Shown here piece after piece: positions 20,001 to 29,153 of a stretch of DNA of 64,000 nucleotides (the stretch's first letter is position 1; each line of letters starts with the position of its first letter). This stretch comes from Tritrichomonas musculus (taxonomy: Eukaryota > Parabasalia > Tritrichomonadida > Tritrichomonadidae): the NCBI GenBank assembly GCA_039105265.1, contig JAPFFF010000002.1, positions 7,254,001-7,318,000 of the forward strand. Reading direction: 5' to 3'. Under the pieces are notes generated by a model that was given only the letters and a program-made list of their open reading frames with translations, did no database searches and was not told where the DNA came from. The translations under genes and the position numbers were made by a program.

Positions 20001-23000
20001 GAACAAAAAGATGGGAAATTGAGCCAAAATCGGATGTCACGATAACAATTGTTTTTAATGCTAAGTACATTGGCGATTATCGAGACATTTTGACATTCAA
20101 CATTTTGCATGCAAAAGCGGAAACAGCAAAACTCCGAGTGAGTGGAATTTGTGCTTATCCTGACATTGAAAGGTCAATTTCAAGCATTTTTCCAAAAGTT
20201 CAAAAGAAATATGACTCTAAAATTTCTTACGGTTATGCTTGCGATGTCCAAGAGTTTCATTTTGGCTCGGTTCTTGTTGCCAAAGAAAGAACAAGCAAGA
20301 ATCAAGTTCCACAATATCATCAATCGATCAAGCTTCGCAACATTTCGCTGTTTCCAGCTGAAATTGTTGCAACATTGACTGATCCGCCGCAGAAAGGAAT
20401 CTGGTGGACTGAAAAGAACTCGTTTGTCATTGAACCTGAAGAAACATTTGAATTCCAATTTGGCTGTCATCCTGTAGTTCCAGACTTGTATAAAACGACT
20501 CTTATTTTCACAATTAAAGATCAGCCGGATCCTCTCCTATTCAATCTTGTCTGCGAAGGATGCGCGCCAACTGTTGACATGGACATGAAAGCTTATGACT
20601 TCGAGAAGATTCTTCTCAATCATCAAAAAACACTCAAAATTGAACTTAAAAACATCGGCAAATTGCAACTTTTTTGGAGAATTAAAGGAGCACAACAACT
20701 TGGACCAAACTTTATATTTAATCAACTCGAAGGAACTTTGAAGCCTAAACAAATCTTTCGAGTTTTATCAACATTCACATCTTCGAAACCGTTAATTGTC
20801 AAAAAAGGCGTTTCACTTGAAATTCTTGACATTGAAAAGCAACGAATCTTTTCGACTTATCAAATTCCGGTCTCTGCTGAAGCGTTCGATGTCAACTTTG
20901 ATTTCCTGTTTCCAAAAGGACTTGATCACTTGAATTACGGCTCACTTAAAGTGAACCAAACGAAGACAATTCAATGTGTTTTGAAGAACAAAGGCAAGTA
21001 TCCATCGATGTTTAAGATTGTCATATCTCCGTTGAAGATAGCAAAGTTGTTCAATGCAAATCCGACAGAAGGATTGATTCAGCCAAATGCAACGCAGCAG
21101 ATCAATTTTGCTTTTAATTCGCAAAGATTGGTCAACTTTAACAACTCAAAAGGAGTCATTCTGCAAATCACTGACTCATTGACAAACATCATCACAGCCG
21201 AAATTCCGCTGTCTTTCTCGGCACAGACTCTCTATTCGTCATTCATCATTGAGCCTGTGAAGCCGATCAATTTCGGCTCAACGCCAGTGAATGTCAGTGT
21301 GACAAAGCAGTTCAAAATCACAAATAACGGCGCCTTTTCATTCGAGTACGAAATCACAGGGAAGCCTTCGCCTGTTGTTCCTGTTGAAGCTGCTGCAACT
21401 GACAACAAAAAGAAGAAACAGCCGCAAAAGGCATCGCCTGCAGCCAAAGGAAGACCACGAAAAGGGAATGAAAAATCAATGACAGTTGGAAGCTTTGTAT
21501 TTGTTCCTTCAGTTGGCGTTGTTCAACCACGAGCAACGGCGACAATTGACATTGATTTCAATTGTCTTTTGCCAGGCTTTTCTCAATCTTCTGGGATTGT
21601 GAAAATAAGCGACGTTGATCCGAATCTTTATCCAGAAGGAACTCCAATTGAAGTGAACGGATCAACTTTTGTGCCCGGAATAAATACAACCGATTTCGAG
21701 AGGATTTTCGCAGGCACTCATCTTTGCCTTCGTTTTGATCTGGCTCGAATAACAAACACAACTGTTTTCTTGGAAGATGAACAAATTCTTCACTTCGCTC
21801 CTCTCATTTTGCAAAAGAAAGAAATCGTTCCAGTCACGTTGATCAATCCTCAGCCGATTCCGATTTCAGTTGACATTTCGATACAGCCAAATACGAAGTC
21901 AAAGGCTGCCAAAGTGAACTTCCCTTTCGATATCAATGAGAAGGCAGTTGACATTCCTCCAAACGAGAACAAAATCGTTGAATTGTCTTTCTCACCGGCA
22001 ACACAAGAGAAGTTCCAGACAATTTTCGAGGCAGTTGTCAAAAACGGAACAAATCCAGATACAAAATGCTTCCGATTCGGCATTGAAGCTGTCGGAACGC
22101 TGCCGTCGATTTGTTACATTCCACCAAGCGATTCCAAAGGGAACAAGAGCCAATCTTCATACACGTTCAATCTCGGAAAAACGCTCGTCGGCTTCACTAA
22201 GGACAAGACAATTGCCATTAAAAATGACGGACTCATTCCGGCTCGTCTTGCGATCACTGCGAAGGCTTCTCCCGACTTCGCATTGCAGCATGTTGAGACT
22301 GCCGAAGAATTCTTGCTTGAGCAGGAGCACATTTTGAATCTTCCAGTGATTTTCCAGCCCGAAAAAGTGCGAAAATCACAGTTTGACATCGGAATTTCAG
22401 TGCTCGACAATCCGAAGGCAAATCTCAACTTCAGCTTCATTGGAGAAGGCTTCAGTGAAGATGTCTCCTTTGAAGGCCTTTCTGATGATGATGGCAACCT
22501 TATATTCAAGGACAACATCGTTGGACGGCAGCTTGAAGCGTCCTTTATAATGAGAAACGTCAGCCAAAACGACATCAAGTTCATGTGGCCTCCTCACAGC
22601 GACTTCAACTTTACGCCGAGAAACGGACACCTTCGGCTTGGCAAGACGAAGACGATCAAGGTGACATTCTTTACAGACAAGCCGCAAAAGACAAATGGAC
22701 TCAAAATCAGCTGCCAATGGTCCAAAATTGAGCTGACAAATCCGAATGCGCCAGACTGGGACGACTCACAAAAGATGATCAAGTTTGTCACAAAGGGATT
22801 CATCAAGCAGCAAGAATTCCAGGCCCAACAGCAGGAGCTTCTCAAGCAGCAGGCGGCTGTGAAGGTGAAGAAGAGGGCAGCTTCGCCAAGCAAGAAGGAT
22901 GCAAGTCAACAATTGGCTCTTCAAGAGCCTCCTCCTGATCCTTCCGACGATGAGATTGTCAAAGTGACTGAAATCAAGCCAGAGCCTGACTACACAGTCA

Positions 23001-23788
23001 TTCCCGGCAAGTACAAAGATCTCCAATTGAAGATCATTGCCATATCTGACTTCATCAAGTATTCAATGGACACGACTGAAATCGAGTTCTCGCCAACGAT
23101 GATGTTTCAGTCAAGAACAGTTGAATGCAAGATAACAAACACTTCACAAATAAGATTTGAATATCAGTGGATAGTGACACAGTTTCATTGCTTGAGATCC
23201 GATTATGCAGCAACAAATAAACCGCCATTTAACGTGTTTCCAACTTCTGGTTTCATCGAAGCCGGCCATTCGACTGTTTTCAAGGTGAAATTCACACCTG
23301 AAGAAGTCGACGATTTCACAGCTACACTGATTTGCGACATTCCTTACTTGACACAAATGAAGCCGCCTTCGATTAAAGTCACCGGATTCTCAAGAAGACC
23401 TCTTTGCCACTTCAACGTCGACATGTCGGACTACATTTCGGCAGGAAGAAGGCATCCTGACTACACGGAGGAACTTCCCGATGATGTGAAAGTTATTGAA
23501 ATATTTTCACCTTCAGTTGGAACAAGATCGACTAAAAAGTTCGAGATTATTAATCCAACGGCTTCTCCTTACCAGGTCAATTGGACAATCGATTATGATG
23601 CTTCAGGCGGAGCCCTGTTTTGCGATACACCAAGCGCTGTCGTGTCAAGCGGAAAAAGGCACATGGCATCCTTTACTTACCTTCCAACTTCTGTCAAAAC
23701 ATTGGAAAAGTTGTACGAATTTCATATTCCTGAGCACAATGTTAGAATTCCTTTCCTCGTAGTTGGAAGAATCATGCCAAACACATAA
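14042..23788 (+). CDS. HYDIN: HYDIN-like axonemal central-pair protein with adenylate-kinase-like insert
   Basis: At 3248 residues this is the largest gene of the window. Most of it is a chain of Ig-like ASH/MSP-type beta domains, seen as recurring phrases such as IDFGQINV, LDMGNIFIGHCYKA, CDFGNVIVGQCYIM and INFGSTPVNV. At residues 1423-1430 lies a P-loop (GAPGSGKT) opening an adenylate-kinase-like domain, as in HYDIN of ciliates and animals. Highly charged Lys/Glu/Ser linkers and a run of eight histidines follow (about 1550-1860), with a second His/Ser patch near 1940. The protein should sit on the central-pair apparatus of the flagella. It is shorter than human HYDIN (5121 residues), so some beta domains are absent. 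The first ATG after the divergent promoter was taken as start. The 3' half is visibly richer in G+C than the 5' half. Confidence 0.88.
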   Translation: MRSYSLRVEPSTIIFPYTYISSTTRFTIQIYNDTKRNLHFEWRKRESESEDENFIKTCDLDDPNQRQDIQKNLEFQSKYFTFEQKSGEIWPLRFQQQVVSFTPDLSIPYQDDAYLYVLETGERFHVLLKGTGLAPEAMFSIQSLNVGHVFLESIFEYEIYLQNIGKANVEFCLAKHPTPGLIFEFTPEEGILYVNQKITIHIKFVANMVGSFNESFTYKVKGAVQGSPAINIYGKVIGPTFSLSTKLIDFGTVSYGFMYTKNFDIENKSEIPFDYSLSLSQDGSFSRREFSIKPSSSSIGKYTKQPVLLEFIPVSLQNYELDLNLDIAKYGEKLASIPIKAKCICPEIQIETNQLDMGNIFIGHCYKASIDLIDDTDYPAKYEFIPVTDSTQLQAKTVVPKPNGTIYQHDRASLELLITPIQLGPILLNQKVRIYGNDSQPISFTIAAICVGPDIKLSQNSIDFGQINVLQEIKHQISINNNSLIPAIFKARIEDEAGVFTCDPSEATIPPNENMMFTVVANLDDNITFHAKLILMFQNLNPIVVPIKGTGIGNTIRTSVNMNKIDMNYIFTERPVYFDFIVYNKGRRPLELRWTIQKPKIEGQITSIFTFKINPESTTIPAYDEIPCRMTFQCNKPTSFITGIQGYTTIKKKRTELFNPQIKGTFVRPELRFSQQTIEFHHLHDIASEEKETGDLHTEEPIQPSKDLLPVMTQQVNIKNAGKLGLNMKFDCPKPFSISETKYHLDPDEDHIFDITFDPSFKTDFISELITKKISISFDSHPQVNYITLKGFIEFPNVIFSPSMNIDFGNLMINTEQTKDITIDNQSELPVDLYWELFVNDKPCNLSDNTSSIFDIYPIRAHIDSKTKDVVRFSFFAIADPSGKSTKYKGKAICHIVGGPEYTLNISGGSAAIQYKIDPLRIDFGELSYKTRVHKTLSITNSSDVSISYTIKIPRGCSFQSFLVNPLQGTISQNQVATIDLQILGGLPKVYNESFFVQIGHYDDIRIDVLLNCFIPQIQIGLPHHEDDPLMKAFNEYQSKHKALERRVETESDDEDPQAEIEPTEDELTEFERKLLINKMTEKSSTSFFNRLSRVQKTPIRFANRSQAQQEMPLYDGPVSSKLILDMGKIVFGEIKTKEFRLKSPTPYPITFDISTASLEGTGFSIDPSSFADLPPNEEIIVTAKFDTKMRTNDLVGLVEFEIPIVLNDDVGYLVILTAILEMPKLSFSKVHCDFGNVIVGQCYIMNIQLQNMNPVACEFKFEEAQFINVLHRSMAAPSVFEANPSSGILQPASFQNVEISFSPLSEKSYSMQFPITVKHNTQNSYVTLRGYGIQLRVLFDPPELIMPPLNPFSEPTTMDVKLINPTDYPIIVLSSQFDLQLLVDQAIEEQNIKKEESSQQDDSAVQFTNATTAKFSICVIVSGAPGSGKTTVSKAISHYLDDAPILSLKEIWKDVITNPEAPQADYVEAFSKVICSQECSNGFIIDGLDCLPEPADLDSFLQKCAKTKNVESELLRNPLTAFPHATLTAAEQALSYVLAALDGHYVFHIALKASEAVLNAREEIIKAQEKRKKRIEQHQEKKMLFNMTEEQYAELSEEKQIEVDEKREKLRKKLLKRALEEGEGSTDKKSSSAAHRSHSSSKHHSHSKSKEEGGGGSNGDSNKPKTSRRSKSEKGESSSKSKREKSDKEASNDGAEKKSRRSKGLPQDPIPYSVYQYQFTVGSIAQRLLDGGEYFQVIDPVDFLKETPPPTAHDNEEEETKNETAEDESSKKEEAQTESANNNPTEEEQEKEKEQSDRNQSDEVENEKMKEESEKENNNNNDEEDRINNRNSTPMPRHHHHHHHHKHRSKDKDSVPSNVYHNMNTLIINTIGTVDEINNEVLNFIPSVKSLKEKAFTRFIPQPRLITKVPNLKKISLSNVPQFFSIIVDDPITDITELFPELQSGHHHSSSSGRKSSAKKSRSSHHHDKKNPHIPTIPDGIDLSTRTKRWEIEPKSDVTITIVFNAKYIGDYRDILTFNILHAKAETAKLRVSGICAYPDIERSISSIFPKVQKKYDSKISYGYACDVQEFHFGSVLVAKERTSKNQVPQYHQSIKLRNISLFPAEIVATLTDPPQKGIWWTEKNSFVIEPEETFEFQFGCHPVVPDLYKTTLIFTIKDQPDPLLFNLVCEGCAPTVDMDMKAYDFEKILLNHQKTLKIELKNIGKLQLFWRIKGAQQLGPNFIFNQLEGTLKPKQIFRVLSTFTSSKPLIVKKGVSLEILDIEKQRIFSTYQIPVSAEAFDVNFDFLFPKGLDHLNYGSLKVNQTKTIQCVLKNKGKYPSMFKIVISPLKIAKLFNANPTEGLIQPNATQQINFAFNSQRLVNFNNSKGVILQITDSLTNIITAEIPLSFSAQTLYSSFIIEPVKPINFGSTPVNVSVTKQFKITNNGAFSFEYEITGKPSPVVPVEAAATDNKKKKQPQKASPAAKGRPRKGNEKSMTVGSFVFVPSVGVVQPRATATIDIDFNCLLPGFSQSSGIVKISDVDPNLYPEGTPIEVNGSTFVPGINTTDFERIFAGTHLCLRFDLARITNTTVFLEDEQILHFAPLILQKKEIVPVTLINPQPIPISVDISIQPNTKSKAAKVNFPFDINEKAVDIPPNENKIVELSFSPATQEKFQTIFEAVVKNGTNPDTKCFRFGIEAVGTLPSICYIPPSDSKGNKSQSSYTFNLGKTLVGFTKDKTIAIKNDGLIPARLAITAKASPDFALQHVETAEEFLLEQEHILNLPVIFQPEKVRKSQFDIGISVLDNPKANLNFSFIGEGFSEDVSFEGLSDDDGNLIFKDNIVGRQLEASFIMRNVSQNDIKFMWPPHSDFNFTPRNGHLRLGKTKTIKVTFFTDKPQKTNGLKISCQWSKIELTNPNAPDWDDSQKMIKFVTKGFIKQQEFQAQQQELLKQQAAVKVKKRAASPSKKDASQQLALQEPPPDPSDDEIVKVTEIKPEPDYTVIPGKYKDLQLKIIAISDFIKYSMDTTEIEFSPTMMFQSRTVECKITNTSQIRFEYQWIVTQFHCLRSDYAATNKPPFNVFPTSGFIEAGHSTVFKVKFTPEEVDDFTATLICDIPYLTQMKPPSIKVTGFSRRPLCHFNVDMSDYISAGRRHPDYTEELPDDVKVIEIFSPSVGTRSTKKFEIINPTASPYQVNWTIDYDASGGALFCDTPSAVVSSGKRHMASFTYLPTSVKTLEKLYEFHIPEHNVRIPFLVVGRIMPNT

Positions 23789-24284
23789 TTTGCATATTAT
23801 TTGTATATATAAATGTTAGTATATATATAGATATTTTTTATTTTTTCTATTTTTCTACTTTATTTATCTTCATTTGAGAGCAATTTAGAGATATTTAAAT
23901 ATCTCCTTTAGGTTTTTTTTTTTTTTTATAAGTATTTTCAATAAATAAAAACAATTTAAAGATGCAGCTGTTTTTTTAAAAAACTAATTTTTAACAATTT
24001 AGAGATTCTTATATTTGATGAACATTTTAACAATTTAGAGATTGCTGTATTATAAGTAATCTGTTTTAAAGATATCTGTAAAATTATATACACAGTTTTA
24101 TATCTTTTAGATTTTTTTTTTTTTTTTTTTAGTATTTTCAATAAAGAAAAACAATTTAAAGTACATATTGCATTATATTTCATGAATTAAACTTTGATTC
24201 TTATATTTAGAGATTGCTGCACTTAAAAATAATAATAGATATAATTAATGAGTGGTTCTTTTATTTAAAAATAAAACATATGTG
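23789..24284. repeat. Spacer with repeated 3'-region blocks
   Basis: Two related blocks, each a poly-T run followed by AGTATTTTCAATAAA and ACAATTTAAAG, occur at about 23913-23961 and 24112-24160. The word ATTTAGAGAT recurs near 23881, 23997, 24031 and 24207. This is a small duplicated region between two convergent genes. No coding potential. Confidence 0.55.
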
Positions 24285-25616
24285 TTAGTGAGTTGGCAAT
24301 GAGAGAAGTTTTTCATGATATCTTTGCGCTTCTTTGATGTTCTTTTCAACGCAGAAACCATTTTCCAAGCACTGGATGTAGAGCTCGATTGCCTCCCTGT
24401 TGTTGTTGTCAGCAGCAGCCTTCAAGTAATAAACGAACTTCTCCTCGTCCTCCTTCTTAGCGATCTTCTTCAGCAGGTACTTCGCATACGTCAGCTGTGC
24501 CTCTCCGATGTGATCGTCGGCGCCACTCTGAACCAGAACTGCTCCCTGACTCTCCTTTCCGTTCTCAAGCAGCAGCACGCCGAGCATAAACTTTGCGACA
24601 GGATTATTTTGAGAGACTGCCAACGAATAATATTTGATAGCGTTTTCGATGTCTCCTTTTTCTTTGCAGTCCTCAGCCACGCTCAGTTGTGCGTGCACGA
24701 AACCGTTATCTGCAGCCATTTTAAAATAACGGTTTGCCAGGTCGACCTCGCTCACGTTTTCGCAGCTACACTCTCTCTTATATTTGCCTTGTTTCAGACA
24801 AAAACCGAGGAAATACTCGGCTTCAGAAGAGCCCGAATCAGCTGCCATTTTGAGATACTTGTAAGAGAGAGAAGAGTCGCTTTCAACGCCGATTCCTTGA
24901 TCATACAATTTAGACAGACTCATCTGCGCATGATGATTCCCTCCATTCGCGGCTCGCTCAAAGTAAGGAAGCGCGCTTCGAATGTCGCCTTCGTTCAGAT
25001 AAATGACGCCGAGATTGAACTCAGAATCGTGATTTTTTTGATTCGCTGAAAGAATGAAATATTTCCTCGCTTCAGTCGGATTCTTCCTCACACCGAAGCC
25101 ATCACGAAGACACTTCGCATACTCGGCTTGGGCTGCAGCCAGGCCTCGATCAGCAGCGTCTTTGAAGTAAAATGCAGACTTCCTTTCATTGCCATTTTTG
25201 TCAGTCGTGCCAAGCGAGTCTCGATACATTTCGCCGGCCTTAAATTGGGACTGTACGTGGCCCTGCTCGGCTGCAAGCTCAAAATAGTGAAGCGCTTCCT
25301 TGGGGTCAATTTGGGTCCCTTTACCAGTGAGATAACAGAGGCCGACGTTGTACTGCGAATTCGCATTGCCTGAGTCCGCTGAAAGTTTGAAGTAATGAGC
25401 TGCCTTTGATTCATCTTTGGTTACACAATCGGATTTGCCGAGTAGGAGCCAGAGACCGTATACGTATTGGGCTTCATTGAGGCCGAAATCTGCAGATGAT
25501 TTAAGATATGCGGCAGCTTTCGTAAGTTCTTCTGGTGATGCGTCCTTTTTTTGTGATATTTCAATCGCTAATTGAAGATATGATTTGGCTTCATCTTCGG
25601 TTTGACATGAAATCAT
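24285..25616 (-). CDS. Sel1-repeat (SLR) protein
   Basis: The 443 residues are almost entirely Sel1-like repeats of about 36 residues, the TPR-like solenoid that scaffolds protein complexes. At least ten units are visible through phrases such as AQYVYGLWLLLGKSD, SQYNVGLCYLTGKGTQ, AQAEYAKCLRDGFGV, SEFNLGVIYLNEGD and AQLTYAKYLLKKI, with AAHYFKLSADSGN-type second helices between them. There is no signal peptide or membrane segment, so it is probably cytosolic, unlike the ER protein SEL1L. The gene is much richer in G+C than its surroundings, like the adjacent 3' end of the HYDIN-like gene. Partner and process cannot be told from sequence. Confidence 0.85.
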   Translation of the reverse strand: MISCQTEDEAKSYLQLAIEISQKKDASPEELTKAAAYLKSSADFGLNEAQYVYGLWLLLGKSDCVTKDESKAAHYFKLSADSGNANSQYNVGLCYLTGKGTQIDPKEALHYFELAAEQGHVQSQFKAGEMYRDSLGTTDKNGNERKSAFYFKDAADRGLAAAQAEYAKCLRDGFGVRKNPTEARKYFILSANQKNHDSEFNLGVIYLNEGDIRSALPYFERAANGGNHHAQMSLSKLYDQGIGVESDSSLSYKYLKMAADSGSSEAEYFLGFCLKQGKYKRECSCENVSEVDLANRYFKMAADNGFVHAQLSVAEDCKEKGDIENAIKYYSLAVSQNNPVAKFMLGVLLLENGKESQGAVLVQSGADDHIGEAQLTYAKYLLKKIAKKEDEEKFVYYLKAAADNNNREAIELYIQCLENGFCVEKNIKEAQRYHEKLLSLPTH

Positions 25617-25854
25617 TTGGAAATTTGGTTAAAAAAAAAATTTTTTTTTTTAAAAAATCTTTGAAAATTAATGGTAAAATTATTTGACCTTTGTTAGGAA
25701 AGATAATAAAATAAACATCTTAGTGTTTTGAAAATTAATATTGTTGAATTTTATCAAATTAATGATTTGAAATCATAATAATATATAACAATGGAAAAGT
25801 AAAAGATATAAGATATTTTATTATTGTAAAATCATTTATAATTAATTACTAAAT

Positions 25855-27414
25855 TTATGTAAGTTGAAATTCCGCTGAAGAGAAACTTTTAACAACTTCA
25901 TATTTGACAGGATTATTAAAATCACAATTTCCATCTGAATCGATTTTCGCAACTGCCTCAACATCAGCATCATAATATAATGAGTCTGCTTGAAATTCGA
26001 TATTAATTGGGAAAAACTCGTCTTCATCACATTTTGGTACGTTGAACTCTATTTCAGCCGAGTTATCCTGATCTATATCTGTAATTATCCATCTAATTAA
26101 TGAATCTCTAATACTTAATTCTTTTTCACCATCGCAATTTGAAATTTTTGCCTCATTTACATGCGGTACATAAATTGAGAGAACAATCTGTTGGAACGTC
26201 AAATTATCTTTATTGAGTGAAACTTCACAGCAAAATGTTGAAATTTGACGACTTTGGTCATCTTTTCCATCTGTTACCCAGCATGAAAAATTCAATGGAA
26301 CATCTTCTGGATCAACTGAGGTATATCTCCAACCAAGTAGAGTTCCCTCTGATCCTTTGTTATCGAATACAAGCTGCTTTTTCTGTTGGAAAAGTTTTCG
26401 ATCTTTTTGATTTAATGGTCTGGTCTTGAATTTATCTGAATTACCTGAAAGGGCTAATTTGATTCCAAATTGTCCTTTTTCTCCTGATTCTGCTGTTAAA
26501 CGTCCTTCAACTGCTAATTCTTTAACTGCACCTTGTCGGGTTACTGATGCTTTCATGACTTCGGTTAATTTGACTCTAACACCATTTGGCGGTGGTTGTG
26601 GCGATTCGTAATCATCATCTTGATTTGAAATTGAGCTCTGTGTAGGATTGCTTGTTCTTGACCTTCGGTCTTCAAGAGTGAGACCTTCTTCTTTAATCAT
26701 TTGCTCAGCTTTATCGCGCGCTGTTGTCTTTCGTCCAAGCGACATTCCTTTGATGTTTGAAGCAGGTCTTCGAGAAGGTCGAGGTTTTTCAACTGCTGAA
26801 TCGATTACTTGAATTGGTGTAATAGTGGCTGGTATAGAAGCTGAGGATACTTGCTGGTAACTTGATCCACGGAATGAATTTGCTTTGTTTTGAGCTTTTC
26901 TTTGATTTTCTAGTTCTTTCATTCGTTGACGCATTTGTTGAGCTGCGGCTTCTTCTTTTGCTTTTCTATTACGGTTGAATTCATCTTCTTCTTGGGATTC
27001 CATTGCAAGGAACGTTGTTACATCAGAAACGGAAACATCTTGATAATAGCCATCAAAAATGCATTCGTCATATGCGAAAATTAACTCGAATTGTGATTGA
27101 TAAACAAGGTCTTCTGTGATTTCACTATCGGAAACTTCTAATGTTGTGCAAGTTAAATCAATGAGCAATGAAAGAACATCAAGGTCTTCAATGATATTTG
27201 AATTTTTCGTTGTAATTAAAACAAAATATAATTTTCCAATCGCTTGAAAAACGTAGCGAATACTTTCTGTTTCGATATAAGATTGAGATGAGTTTGAAAT
27301 AAGTTTTGGAAAAGCTCCAAGATGACCTTCGAGTTGACTTCGCGAAAAATGATTGAATTGTCGTGCAACTATTGGATTTCCAGATTGAGTTATAATAGAA
27401 ACAGATAAAATCAT
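25855..27414 (-). CDS. ARCN1: Coatomer subunit delta (delta-COP)
   Basis: This COPI coat subunit drives retrograde Golgi-to-ER traffic. Residues 1-140 match the longin-like N-terminus (SGNPIVARQFNHFSRSQLEG, then HLGAFPKLI, and IRYVFQAIGKLYFVLITTKN followed by SNIIEDLDVL). A Gln/Lys/Arg helix (about 145-180), a linker and a Pro-rich stretch follow. A C-terminal mu-homology domain (about 280-519) includes VKLTEVMKASVTRQGAVKEL and a late PVKYEVVKSF strand. Length (519) is close to the human protein (511). The ATG at 27414 starts directly on the longin strand, so the start is secure. TCACTTTTTATA lies some 20-30 nt upstream on the coding strand. Confidence 0.92.
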   Translation of the reverse strand: MILSVSIITQSGNPIVARQFNHFSRSQLEGHLGAFPKLISNSSQSYIETESIRYVFQAIGKLYFVLITTKNSNIIEDLDVLSLLIDLTCTTLEVSDSEITEDLVYQSQFELIFAYDECIFDGYYQDVSVSDVTTFLAMESQEEDEFNRNRKAKEEAAAQQMRQRMKELENQRKAQNKANSFRGSSYQQVSSASIPATITPIQVIDSAVEKPRPSRRPASNIKGMSLGRKTTARDKAEQMIKEEGLTLEDRRSRTSNPTQSSISNQDDDYESPQPPPNGVRVKLTEVMKASVTRQGAVKELAVEGRLTAESGEKGQFGIKLALSGNSDKFKTRPLNQKDRKLFQQKKQLVFDNKGSEGTLLGWRYTSVDPEDVPLNFSCWVTDGKDDQSRQISTFCCEVSLNKDNLTFQQIVLSIYVPHVNEAKISNCDGEKELSIRDSLIRWIITDIDQDNSAEIEFNVPKCDEDEFFPINIEFQADSLYYDADVEAVAKIDSDGNCDFNNPVKYEVVKSFSSAEFQLT

Positions 27415-27903
27415 TTTTTATGCAATCCTCTTATAAAAAGTGACGTATTCAGTATTTTTGTGACCTTTCGACCAGATATCAAAATCAAATCAATTTTGAG
27501 AAACCAGAAAGTATTTACTAACCAAACCAGAGACAATCTAATAAAGAATGATTTTATTATGAAGCTTCTGAATGATTGGATTTTTATGTAATTTTTGAAT
27601 TATCGTGATCGAGTTTTAGCTTTCTTTTACTTATATAAGCACGTAAACATACATATTTATTTTCAAAGCTGCGATTAAAATTATTTTTCAGATATTTTAA
27701 TTAAATAAATACCTTCTAAATGTATCTTCATTCTGAAAATAAATATTGCTTTGATTGAAAATAGCATTGATATGTGGCGTTATTCATAAAAAACTTTATT
27801 TTTTCCTTTCTTAGAATATTACATAATAAAAGAAGAATTTTAGAAATATCAAAAGATATGATTTGTTTTTGCGATACATTTTATAAATATAAATATAAAA
27901 ATA
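27415..27903. other. Spacer between delta-COP and transporter genes
   Basis: AT-rich; no ORF or repeat I can support. It contains the delta-COP promoter near 27415-27500 and the 3' region of the transporter. Confidence 0.6.
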
Positions 27904-29153
27904 TCAATCATTGATAATATCTTTGATTGCTTGATATGTGCAAAGAACCATTGCAATTACAGAAAATAAAATTAAAATAATTCCAATGATCTTATGGCTC
28001 AATGATCCTCTTCCATTTTGAGTTTTGAAGAAGAAAAGAGCAGGAAGCATGAATTCAATAATAGGCATAAAAAGTCCACCAAAAACATTGAAAAAGAGGC
28101 GGACTTTTTCTGACGAGGAAGCTAGAAAGGCAGCAGACAAGCAAATCAAACCACCAATTGTTATCCATCTCAGGTTTGTCATGGGCTTATCTTTATATAT
28201 TAAATCATTAATTGATAATCGACAAGACCAATTCATAAGAGGTGAGGAGATAATCAGAACAACGAGAATTCCACCTGTTGCCAGTTTTGTAAACCAGTTT
28301 GGATGGGGATAATATTCAAGTGATGAACCAGATTTAAGGTTATCAAATAAGTTTAAATATGAAAAAAGACCAAACATGTTGTAAAGTGTAAAGCAACTAG
28401 CTGGAACAAGCGCACAAAGAAGGTGAGCTCTTTTTACTGTGCAATGTTTGAGATGTTCTAAAGATGAAAACATATTAAGATGGCAGTGAAAAGCTAGTGC
28501 ATTAACGCTTAATGCTGTTATAATAACATCATATCTTTTGAAATTGAAAAAAGTAAATTGATGGTTTGGATCAAATCCATCCCTCTTCAAATCATAAATA
28601 AACCAATATAACGCATGAACAATTAAAATAAATATAAATATTAAAGTCAAAAATGTAAAATTTTGGAGTGCTGAAATCTCGCGAAAAATTGTTAATGGAA
28701 AAACAAAAAATGCTGTAAGTGCGCAAATCCAAAATGCATTACTTCCTAATATGAAGTTTGAAAATTGGAATATATGATTCATAAGTCTCCCAAGCCAATG
28801 GCAGTAAATCATTACAGATCCGTATTGAACTAAAAAAATGACAATGTTAACCATCCATAATTGACGCTTTCCGAAGCAATGAGAAAATAATCCTTGATAC
28901 TCGTATTTATGGCAATATTGTGAACTGTCAATCAGTAATACAAGTGATAAATATGCTAAAACTGCAAAACAGAAAGAGATAATTAATGCAGTACCTACAC
29001 CGCATGTAAAACAATATGGAACCATAAGAGTACCAGATCCAATTGCAGTATTTAACAAAATGCGATAAGTTCCAAATGCGCTTGTATCTGCAGGAACATT
29101 ATAATCAAATATTGAATCAGACTCGTTTATTGAGTTGGTTATACTATCCACAT
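27904..29153 (-). CDS. AAAP-family amino acid transporter, start codon unresolved
   Basis: The protein (about 415 residues) has ten to eleven hydrophobic segments and opens with the family-typical block YRILLNTAIGSGTLMVPYCF and a following glycine-rich segment, as in the Aa_trans (PF01490) family of proton-coupled amino acid symporters. It should sit in the plasma or lysosomal membrane. The long frame has no ATG before this block; it starts only with GTG at 29151 and stays open, without ATG, to a stop near 29211. An ATG one frame over (29151-29153) could be joined to the frame by removing 23 nt (GTATAA...ACGAG), which would give M-W-I-S-D-S-I-F, but those splice sites are not canonical. The end shown assumes that ATG. 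Confidence 0.8.

Noticed and set aside
18900-22900. Many 60-156-codon ORFs on both strands inside the HYDIN-like gene
   Set aside because: They lie within one uninterrupted 3248-codon frame with recognisable domains and have no independent support.
24315-25049. 244-codon plus-strand ORF opposite the Sel1 gene
   Set aside because: The opposite strand encodes regular Sel1 repeats. The plus frame is a shadow of repeat codons.
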